25,306 bases of DNA. It comes from Lenisia limosa. Its lineage: Eukaryota > Breviatea. This document shows positions 1-10,400 of the stretch, one piece after another. The stretch spans positions 1-25,306 of the forward strand of contig LPNZ01006379.1 in assembly GCA_001655205.1 (NCBI GenBank). Reading direction: 5' to 3'. Below the pieces are notes generated by a model. That model did no database searches, was not told the origin of the DNA, and saw only the letters and a program-made list of their open reading frames with translations. Made by a program: the position numbers and the translations under genes. Every line of letters begins with the position of its first letter. Position 1 is the stretch's first letter.

Positions 1-49
1 ACAGTTTTGTCCCTGATTCACAGTTTTGTCCCGTGATTCATGTTTTGTC
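1..49. repeat. short direct repeat, about 2.5 copies of a 20-bp unit
   Basis: The unit ACAGTTTTGTCCC(G)TGATTC occurs at 1-19 and 20-39, followed by a partial copy to 49. It lies in what I read as the last intron segment upstream of the first visible ABC transporter exon. No function is visible. Confidence 0.7.
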
Positions 50-134
50 TATATATATATCATATATAGTAATTAAATATATATTTGACGGCCACCCTAA
101 GCCAAATACCATTTTGAACTGTTCTTTTTAAGCC

Positions 135-628
<494 letters not shown>

Positions 629-1059
629 GAGGCACCCAGAGTTCAGGAATTAGGAGGTATTATGTTTCATTTCTTTCATGTTTTTAAAATTGTTTCTATC
701 GTTCTTGTAAATGTGATAAGTGTTCACGTTCTTATCACAATTATTCTTTCTTTTTTGCTTGAAACGGGGAACGTGTTTGAATAGTCGAACTGTGACTTTT
801 ACAGATTAAAAAATCCGACCGGTTTTGGTGCATGTGGTNNNNNNNNNNNNNNNNNNNNNNNNNNNNNNNNNNNNNNNNNNNNNNNNNNNNNNNNNNNNNN
901 CTTCGGATGGGGAGTGGAGTCCGAACCCCCCATGATTTTTCATTGCTTTTCCAAATCCCGTGTCACATATCGTCGCGACTGTCATTGTCCAACATAAGTT
1001 GGACAAGACATATTCAAGTGAAGAGCTTTTTCAAGGGCAAGGGCAAGCTCAAATATAAA
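629..1059. other. intergenic region between convergent 3' ends, with a gap
   Basis: Three-prime flank of the ABC transporter and of gene A. It holds the second copy of the 25-bp duplication, AT-rich sequence and an assembly gap (839-900). Open frames flanking the gap are short and show no splice logic or recognisable domain. No gene is seen. Confidence 0.6.
839..900. other. assembly gap (62 N)
   Basis: Run of N in intergenic DNA. Confidence 0.99.
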
Positions 1060-3838
1060 CTACAGATACACTGTTTTTGTAGTGCTTGCGGCCATCCAAG
1101 TGTACTCCGTACTTGCCTGAATGGTCAGTCATAAGTACGAGTGAAGAGTCCGACACACCACCCGCGCCAGGCATACTTCAGTGGAATCTGACGTGCAGTG
1201 GTGACCGGTGAAGGTGAACCCGGTAGTGGAAACTGAGGTGACCACTAGAGATGTCAGGTTCAAACGAAGAAGATATGATCGCATAATGACCTTATGATAG
1301 ATTGGTTTTCGGAAACAGTAATTCCTCATACCAGTTGTTGTGATGCCGTTGTCATCCGTATCACAAGTTTGGACAATGACAGAAGGAACTGTATCAAAAG
1401 CAGTCGGAAATATTACAGTACCCTTGAGGATCAAGAAAATGGAAGAATTGTAAAATAAACTAGTAGTACAATTATATGATATGTATGTACTATTTTATGC
1501 ATTTCATATGAAATGCATATTTTCTTTCAGCATGTTACTGACAAAATACGTTTCACAATTAAATTGATTCTTATCAAATAGCATATGTCCAACCCTTATT
1601 TTAATGAATAATATTATTATATCATATCATACGACATTATCACAGCGTAAAGGCACTAATAATATATACAGATAATCCGCAACTAACAGTGTTGTCAGAT
1701 ATGCCATGTTGGAACGTCTTTGCGTCGTAGGCTTTGGACGAGTCAATAGCAAGCAGGGATCCAGTAAACCTGCAAGTGAAATATGGGAATTTGTATTCCA
1801 GGTTTGGCATCAACTTAATCCAAAAGTCCCCATACGAAACGCCAACACATCCGCTGTTCCAACTCTTAATACAAGACACCGTTGATATTGATGTTGATTT
1901 TCCGATTCTTGCCTAAAAGAGGTAAATAAAAAGGGCTCCGTGCAATTAATTCCAAATTGCCAATTAATTGAAAAATGTAATTAGTTGCGTAAAAAAGAGA
2001 AATAAACTTCCGTATTTGGGCACAAGTATAATCTTCAGCCTAGCCACTCAATAATCAGCTATATTTCACAATAATGTTGTAGACAATACGATTGTCTACA
2101 AAAGATTGCAACTCATTACGCAATTATGGCAATTAATTGCAAGGTACCCTATAAATAACCAACACTATCATTTAAAAATGATAGACACATATGTAGGTCC
2201 CTCCAACTGTTGAAGAGAGTGATGTTGATTTTGAAGCTAAAGAGGTGAACCAAAAGAACTGGTGAGGGCCGAATCAATATCAGAATATCATGCAAGTCCT
2301 CTGTAAGCACTACTTACTGATATAAGGTGTGACGATAGCTGTCGCTCTTGCAGTGTAAGGACCAACAGAAACGTCCATGCACTGGTAGGAACTCGAAATG
2401 GTTTTAATCTGTGATATTAATGAGAGAGATGGAGAATTAATATAGCTCAAGAATAAAAGATTCTCAGAAAATATGAAAATACCGCAAAACCACTATTCGC
2501 CACCATTAGAACATACATCATAGTGAGAATCTGAGCTTGCAAGAACACCCTCTTCAATAACAAAGTAATTCAGTTTGTCCACAGCAGCGTCGGTCTGTGT
2601 TGTCAATCAAAATGGGCCGGAAGAAAAGCTTATGTATTTCGGACCATGACTTACATTTGAATCTTTGGTAGTCCAGATTTTAATCACTCCATCTTCATGG
2701 AGAACAGTAGCACGAGCTCTGGCATGTTAATAAGAGAGGGCAGATATAGAACTTCTATTGGTACAAATGCCGGCTTGGGAATAGATAGTTTGACAGTCAG
2801 GCACCCACAGGTCAGTCGAATCCACAGCTGTCGCAAAAACATGACGACCATTGGCGGGAACCAGATCAAGCACATACGGGTTGGACGGAGTGACTACTGA
2901 ATAGGCTTTCATTCTGGAGTAAACTGTGGACAGAAGCGGTTCTAAAACCTGGGTGGGGATGAGCATGTTAGAATTCAAGGTCTTCGAAAGACACGATGAG
3001 AAATGCGAGATTTCATTTTTAGAGCACACTCATTTTTCCACAGCTCAAAAAGGCATATAAACGACTTAACCCTTTATGGCATACCTGAAGCCGCTCTTGA
3101 AGATCCGCAATCTGGGCTTGGAGGGTGCTATTAAGAGCCATAAGCTTAGCCTAAACCAGTTAAGAAGCAAATGAATACCCTTCCTACTTCATGATAGGAC
3201 TTGGGCACAACGTGCTGATTGAGGATGGGAATTTCTGTCACTCTATATGGTCAGTGGATTTGGGACAGTGAAAACACTCTTCTACATCAAAAAAGAATAA
3301 TAGCAGTTTTATATGCGTGAGGAATTTTCACAAATTTTAAATATCGTATGATGTAATTATATCACACCGTCCAGAAATATGTGAATTATATATGATATAT
3401 ATTATATATACTATATCAATGAGTGGCGGCAGTACGTAAAAGTGATTTCTACGTAGTTTTCAATTTCAATTTGAAATTTTTTTCAGAAGAAAAAAACTAC
3501 ATGACGGAGAGCAATGCAAATAGTGTCAGATGTAGAAAAGCATGAAAACTAGAATTTAAACATTTTCACACATTCTAAAATTTCTGGACGGTGTGATATA
3601 TATATGAGATATACCGAGGAAAATTCCTAAATAGACGCTTTTTTCTTTATTTGTTTCACCGACATCATTATAAACAAGGCTTAAAAAAAAAAAATCGGAC
3701 CTAATGATAAAAGGTAGCTTACATTAGATGATCCACTTCTGGCGTTCCATTTACGTTTTGGGTTATACTATTAATACCAATGATAAAATAGAACAGGAAG
3801 ACACAGATAATTGCAAAGGGCTTCATAACTACCGACAT
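1060..3838 (-). CDS. gene A: secreted coiled-coil protein with C-terminal H-type lectin domain
   Basis: Eleven-exon model, all GT-AG with matching phases, 966 nt including stop (321 aa): 3755-3838, 3085-3150, 2809-2948, 2655-2718, 2517-2594, 2318-2381, 2208-2236, 1688-1912, 1332-1422, 1177-1244, 1060-1116 (TAG). Residues 1-28 are a signal peptide (MKPFAIICVFLFYFIIG core). A heptad-like stretch follows (LNSTLQAQIADLQERLQ). A middle beta-rich part contains GVIKIWTTKDSN and LNYFVIEEGV; a Cys-containing part follows. The C-terminus fits the H-type lectin pattern: VIFPTAFDTVPSVIV, then VSTTGFTFTG, then YTWMAAS. H-type lectins bind sugars and often trimerise through coiled coils, so a secreted or surface glycan-binding protein is inferred. 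Exon 1 could instead end at a stronger GTAAGC donor (3722), but that breaks phase. An intron within exon 3-4 removes an in-frame TAA. Divergent from gene B; two MITE-like elements sit in its introns. Confidence 0.75.
1932..2150. mobile_element. MITE-like element with imperfect terminal inverted repeats
   Basis: A 219-bp element in the gene A intron 1913-2207. The arm 1932-1959 pairs with the reverse complement of 2121-2150: 25 matches over about 28 nt with two single-base gaps, beginning AGGG. TAAATAA occurs on both sides (1923-1929 and 2152-2158), a possible imperfect target duplication. Inside is a perfect 10-bp stem with a 3-nt loop (2078-2100). There is no coding capacity, as expected of a non-autonomous DNA transposon; superfamily not assigned. 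Confidence 0.6.
3358..3600. mobile_element. MITE with perfect 21-bp terminal inverted repeats
   Basis: A 243-bp element in the first intron of gene A (3151-3754). The left end 3358-3378 and right end 3580-3600 are perfect 21-bp inverted repeats, TATAT followed by CACACCGTCCAGAAAT. If the flanking TA counts as target site, the element proper starts at CACACC, in the style of Tc1/mariner-derived MITEs; that assignment is inference. The interior is AT-rich and non-coding. An outer inverted pair (AGGAATTTTC at 3320-3329 and its complement at 3621-3630) may be an older nested end or chance. Confidence 0.85.
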
Positions 3839-4423
3839 TCTCACTGTTGAAACCTTATTTATTTTTTAGCCTGCCTTATAATCAACCTTACTTGCACCTC
3901 TTATAATTTGCTTATAATACTACTCCACAAAAAAACTTTTTCCCGATCCGCCGCCGGGTCCTCTCTGGTTCCAGATGGTGAATCGGAGTTAGACCCGCCG
4001 ACAATTGCCCGCCGACGAACAGGGTTAACTTTGAACTTTGAACTTTAATGCATCAATAATCGGGGTATATTCCTAGAAACAGAAAAAAGTCTCCGATTTT
4101 TGCACTGGTACTGGGGGGTCCCATAAAAAAAACTCCTTTCCGTTTCTCCCTCCTCTTCTCATCACCGTAATAGTAGAAAGAAACTTCTTCTTCTTCTTCT
4201 TCTCCTTTTCAAAAAAGCTGAAAAAGCTTCGCCACTACTTCTCCGCCTTTGCCATTTTACATACCCAGGTTAATTCGAGAAACCCAGCGAATTGCACTCT
4301 CATCTGGGAAACAATTATAAAAAAATTAATGAAGAAAAGATGATGGAAAAGAAAAAGGTGCACAAGGCGACATGATGAAGATATACAATACGGATTGTTT
4401 CAATTCAGAAGACATTCCTTAAA
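3839..4423. promoter_or_regulatory. shared upstream region of divergent genes A and B
   Basis: The 585 bp between the start codons of gene A (minus) and gene B (plus). It contains a (CTT)n pyrimidine run at 4184-4205, a short ACTTTGA tandem near 4030-4048 and GC-richer stretches near 3943-4020. It must hold both promoters and 5' UTRs. I see no confident TATA box or transcription start, and an unrecognised 5' UTR intron is possible. Confidence 0.5.
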
Positions 4424-7400
4424 ATGACTACACCAAGCGGTAGTGATGTTCTCAAGGGCATACAGTCCAGATTAGAGTCACTCCCCTCATCATCAGGTAT
4501 GTTCAAATCCTGGATGTTACAACATCTTATTGTTCAGTTCAGGAGTTTGTGGAGGCGACAGACGAGCCTGTTTTGGCATTAATATTGACTACTGCGGACC
4601 CCCAAGGACCTCTTTGGGCAGAGGTACGTGGATGCTCCTCACTTTCCTTCATGACAACATTGTTGTTCTCGGCATATTCTATCAATTGATCAATTCCGTT
4701 ATCTCATTCTGTAGTTTGCCAGCAGGGTTCCAAGGCTGCCTAATTGGACCATTGATGTTGCCCGCGTTGTTCTACAGCCAAGTGTGGGTTTTATATAAAG
4801 GATATTGATAGAGCAATTCAAAGAATGACTCACAATCGGAAACTACAGTGTCACAATCTATTCCATTTGGCCTATTGTATATGTAGGGGTGTTCTGGGCC
4901 TTCTCCATTGACGAGTCTGTTGTCGGCATGCTGCGATGCGTCTGCTGTGGTCGCTGGTTTGGGGTGTGGGTTATGGCACTTGGCTATGTGAAATGGTATC
5001 CAGCGTCCAGTATGCATATCGTATCATATTCCAGCGTCCAGTATGCATACCGTATCATATTCTTTTGAGAAAGAACTTCCCCATAATCATGGAATTGGGT
5101 ATTTGTCCCCTTGTTTCATAACCTATGATAATCTGATAAGACCCCCTTTTTTAACTGTTTAGATTGTCTTTATGTAAGCAGTCACTGGGCATCTCCTCGG
5201 AAACCTCTCAAATCTGAAGTGGGGGGCAAATGGCATTATAAGAGTGGTGTGTTTCAAAACTATCCTCCTTACCGCCTGCATCATTTATCCATTGTTTTTT
5301 GCATCATCGATCCATTGTTTTTGAAGTGGTGTCAATACACAAATCACGGTCTTCTTAGGCGTCTTCAGCATCGTTGTGGAAGAACAGCTTTCTCGAAGCC
5401 ACGCTTGGGCATCATGCTTCCCTTGTTTGTGGCTCTCCCATTTTAATATATTGTGTATAAACCTTGGATATTTCTTTCAATTGCTTCTTTAAGTGGATAA
5501 TATTACTTCCCTCCACAATGTAATGTTATTTATTGCCACATCTCTAACACGAAAAGCCCTCCGCCACTGCAAAACTCATTGCCGCGGCAGACACCGACCC
5601 CACCCTGTGTCAGCCTTGGAGTCAAGATGAGAGTGGGATATATATGTGCTGTTGATGTTAAAGGGCGGTTAATCTATTTAAAGGTGCAGATCAAAATAAA
5701 TAATGATTTTTTCTGAACCCAACCATTGATAAAACTCTTAGTCCCTCGGTGCCTTGTAGACGGTTTACTCTACTTTGTGACCAAAGAGGAGGAAGATGCG
5801 ATTAAAACAAAAGGTGGGCTCTGAGCTTACCAAGTTCGTGTAACAGCCTGATTAATATTCTCCTTCATTTAATGGTATCGATCTTTTATTACGTTTTAGA
5901 CTACCATCGCATTTCAGCTCTTTCCAAGTTCCGCAGCGAGATAACCGCTGCATGTAAAGGGGCATCAAATTGTTCTGGGTATGTAAGAAGCTATTGAACC
6001 ACTCCGGGCGGTTTTTTATTTATTGTTTTGGCATTAATATTACTGTTAAGGCATGCCCATTTGCTGTCCTCTTGCGAAAGTGAATTCAAAACCTCTCTCG
6101 ACATCCATTACGACAAAGTTCAAGGTCGGATATCCCACTTTTGGTTTACGCTGGTATCACTATCCTGAAAAGGGACGAATGTAAAAAAATTAAGTTTTAC
6201 AACTGCAGGTCCCCCTATATGGCTGACCTTTGTGGAAAGCCTTCTGGTTGAAGGTTCAGACATATCAACTGTTTGTTTGGCCAGACTTCCTCTTATTTTC
6301 ATCTCTCATTTAAGTAATTACGTAAACTGCTTGTTCACTCCCAAAATGGAATCTTTGGATTGTATTTGGCTAGTGCTACAGTTATAACAATATAGGTGAC
6401 CTCTATACTGAACAGCAGTCTGGAAAATGACCCTACTAATTCGGCGCTTTGTCTTTTGGCGGTGTATATCATTAGAATACTTGGTTTGTTTAACACTATC
6501 GTCTGGTCAGATTAATATTTCTGACATATCAAGTGTTTCTTTTAATTCATATTTTTCTTTTATTCTTTTATTAGGCGGTCAACATCCCTCAACAACCGAA
6601 TCATATGTCTTCGAGCTGAGAACGCTCCTCTCCAGGTTCCCCAGCGTTCAGGTTGGACATTTTCAACACTGTTTTTGCTAAATACTGTAGATACCAACAT
6701 CAATCCTGACATTACTTCAACTGGTGGTCACTTTAGAGCGGCTTGAAATAGGGTAAGAAGTCACAGCGTATCTTCAAGCACCTCACTTTTCAGGACAGTA
6801 ATCCAGTACATTTGTTTGCTTGTAGCTAACTTGATGCTCAAACTAGAACCAGTCTCAGTTGATCAAAGTGGGCTTGTTCAGCCAATTGCAACTGACACGA
6901 CTCTTATAATCCTTGAATAACTACGTGTAGCGCAACGAGAAAAAAATGGACTACTTGTTGAACACTCACCAAACCCGTCTCCCAGCTTCACGGTGAGATT
7001 CCCTCTAGAAAGTGACCATGCATGAGGAAGAGATAATTGACACAATAGATATGATATCATATATTATACTACATAATACCGCTCGTTATGCGCTTTCTAC
7101 GCTCTTACTAAAATGGTTGTAAATCTACATATGGGTTCACTTTAGTTCCCCAAAAAACAAGTGAAGATCCATTTTATGTTCTCTTCAGACCGAAGATCTT
7201 GAAGGTCGATACCAGGCTTGGTTGAAGTCAATATCCAAAAGGTCTGTCCATTCTTTCACTACTGAAAAGATGAACAGCTGTTGACTTTTGTAGGCCGAAG
7301 GCTTCAAAAAGACGTCCAAGTAGCAGCATTTCACAAAAACCAAAAGCTCAGCGATTAGGTTCGGTTTTTTTAATAGTAAAATCATTTTGCCTGCAAAGGA

Positions 7401-10400
7401 CTTTCTTTTTCAAAGGCCGAATTCTGTTGTATTTAACCTTGTTAATTTTTGCATCTAAAATTACCACAGTCGAAGCTGAAGGTTCCCCAGAGCCCTGCCA
7501 GTCACCAAGTGATTCTACCACGGCCTCTTTGCAGCTTTTTGGTAGGCACACGGATACTGTTCAGATGACTTCTCCATCAGCAAATTAACCTTCGATGCAC
7601 CACTCTTTTGCAAATTTATTCCCCCCAAGGGAGTATATCTATGAGAACTCTGGCCCATTTCGTGGTATTCCTCAATGACTCCAACATCAGGTTTGCTGAA
7701 CCGCCATCCTCGGAGCGGAGATTCGTTTATCATTAGAGCGTAACGTTATAGTGTGGAGCCGTTTATCGAGGTCTTGATGAAGCTCTGTATTGATTCTGAT
7801 GTACTTGATTCAGCTGAACAGTTCACCAAGCCAAATGAATCCTTCGTATCAGCATCTTTGGTGGGGGAATGATGTTGATTGTTAATTGTTCTCCGCATAC
7901 TACTAAGTACATTTCGTGTTTTACTCTGTAGGTCACATCTGTTTTCTGCAGTCTTCTATCGCTCATCAAGACCAATGGTTTGCAGGAGATGACTTTTGCG
8001 TTTCAATCTTGGATTTTGAGAGGGTTTTGACGGAGTAGAGCTGCCATCCCTTCCAATTACATTTTGGAAAGTTCTCTCGATTCTTTTATGCAGTGAAACA
8101 GTTCCTTACCTCCTTTCGTGGCCTGAACAGCCAAGGTGAGCTGATGATGTATCACAACACATCAATGTGATGCTGTCTGTTGTGTTTGCTTCTATTGTGT
8201 AATAATGGATGCATTTTATAGTATTGACACAGTCTGTGGATGGAAAGTCTTGACCGACAGTCAGATTTCCCTTCAGTAATTATCGATCACTACCTTCAAC
8301 GGACAGTGTTTTTAATTATGATACAATGTAGTCTTTGCTGAAACATTGGTTTACCATTTAGTCAAAATGATGACATTCATCAAACCCCTTTACTACTGTT
8401 AGCAATTTTTGGTGGGAAGGATTGTATTGATTCAACTCAATGCCACAGTTCTACTTTTCCATTGTAATATGTTATCATGTTTTTTGTGGTATCTTGATCT
8501 GATTCTGTGTTTAATGCAGTCTATTTTGTGATTTTTTGTTTTTATTAGTAACAATCTTAGAGGAAATTATTGAACCTGCTGTATTGGTAAGCTGGCTTAT
8601 AATAGAAAACTATGAATAAATAATTTTCGCAAACAATAATATACTATATGGTATCGTTAACGTTAACCCAGGCTTGTAACATTGCCAACACGGAAATCCA
8701 GAAAAAATCATCCGTAGCTCTCTCTTTTCTGACTGCACTTTTCAACATCTCTGGATGCCTCCCTGCTCGACTTCGCACTGGCCTCTCATGTACGCTCCGA
8801 ATGTCTCCTTTTATATTGCATGGAGCCATTGCTTGAGGTCACCCATTTTACATTGATAAAATATCAAGATAAAGCTGGTATTTTAACCATAAACTAGGGT
8901 CTCTGACGTCGAAGATTGCAGTGCATCTCTTGAGACTAGCTCCATCTGTGACCAGGGGTCAGATATGCCTCCTGCCACCCTCCGAGTCAATTGTCGCCCT
9001 GTATGATGAGGTTATTGATTGCCTGTCTTTATTACTCCTTTTGTACTGTGTTTCAGCCACCATCAAGGTGTTGATAGTTGCAGCTCGACCCTCACGACAG
9101 CCTTCTTGATAAGGGCCTTTCAGAGAGGGAGTGGACCAATGGACCCTGCTGAAGGACTAGGATTGGCATATTCCGAGTTTATTGCGTTCAAAACTGTCGC
9201 TAATGCCAAGCACATCTCTTTGAATAACCAGTCGGTATGAAAAACAATTGCGAATCGGGTTCATCTTGATTCTCAAGTTGTAAAATGGCAAGATAAGCAA
9301 AGTCTCTGATGACTTTGATATTTTGGGTCTTTTTTTGATTACTACTTAGATCAATGAACCGGTATCGGAGAAAACCCCTCTAAGTATGATACTCTCTAAT
9401 GTATGTGGAATCTCATGAGTATCAGCATCTTTAATTCCATAATCGTAGTTGGACACTGTTCCATTGCTGACTTTCAGGCTATTTTCGAGTCTGAAAATGA
9501 AGTCTTTCTGCCGGGACCCCAGCTTATTGACTGTAAGCCTGCGCATTTTCATTTCTAGAATAAATATCATACTATTATACAATTGTTATTGTTACATCGT
9601 TGCCCCATACTCATCTTGCCATAGGCCACTCGGGGTTTCTAACATGCCCGCCACCACCCAAACCTTCCCTTGCTGAAGTTTCCAAAGTCTTGTCGGCCTG
9701 GTCCTCTTTTCTATGTTCCTTCACTGAGTGTCGCTTTTGGAGGGACCATGGGGAAGGTCTGCTTGAAGCTCTAATGTGTTTTGATAAATAGTAGTTATTT
9801 TGACCTAGAATCACTCACAATTATAGCAACCACGCCGCTCAGTTCCAAATCAGTTTCATGGGAGCCCAAAGACCTGTCTCAGCAGACTTGCATGCTTATT
9901 TCATCCCTTATCATTTCCGCTTCATCACTGAAAGGTGTCACTGATGTACGAATTGGCTGTTTCGTACTAATTATACTTCAATTAGCAAGAGTTTCGATTA
10001 ATAAACCAGCTAACGTCCGCTGACCCTTCATTGGGACACCTGAAGGCCTTTATGACATCCATCCTCCACTTCCTCAATCTTGCCATACCAAAGGTGGGAA
10101 GATTCTTGGTAACTGAGGAGTTCATCACTCTGTTGCTTTTTTCAACCGTGTTTCATCCCGCTGCAGCTGTCGACAGTTCCACGGGATATTCATCTGTCCC
10201 CCTGGGAGTTACCCCCTTTTGTCACCACTGTTGTTGCCCGTTGTCTTGGTCTTTGTGCGCACTTTGCTCAACTGAACAGGTTAGAGCTGATGGTTCTGCC
10301 GTATTGGACACTTTTGATAAGAAAACAAGAATTATATGTAGTATATATCGATATACAGACTATATCGATATGTCATTAGTGTTATTGAATCAAAACTCAC

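Noticed and set aside
2655-2948. WD40 repeat or pepsin-type aspartic protease in gene A (GVIKIWTT; DSTDLWVPDC)
   Set aside because: The DLWVPDC reading extends past a splice donor and hits a stop. After splicing, the region joins a YFVIEEGV segment in a secreted lectin-type protein, not a propeller or protease.
5219-5446. 75-codon plus-strand frame
   Set aside because: It overlaps parts of two gene B exons and the intron between them; the phase-correct frames are used instead.
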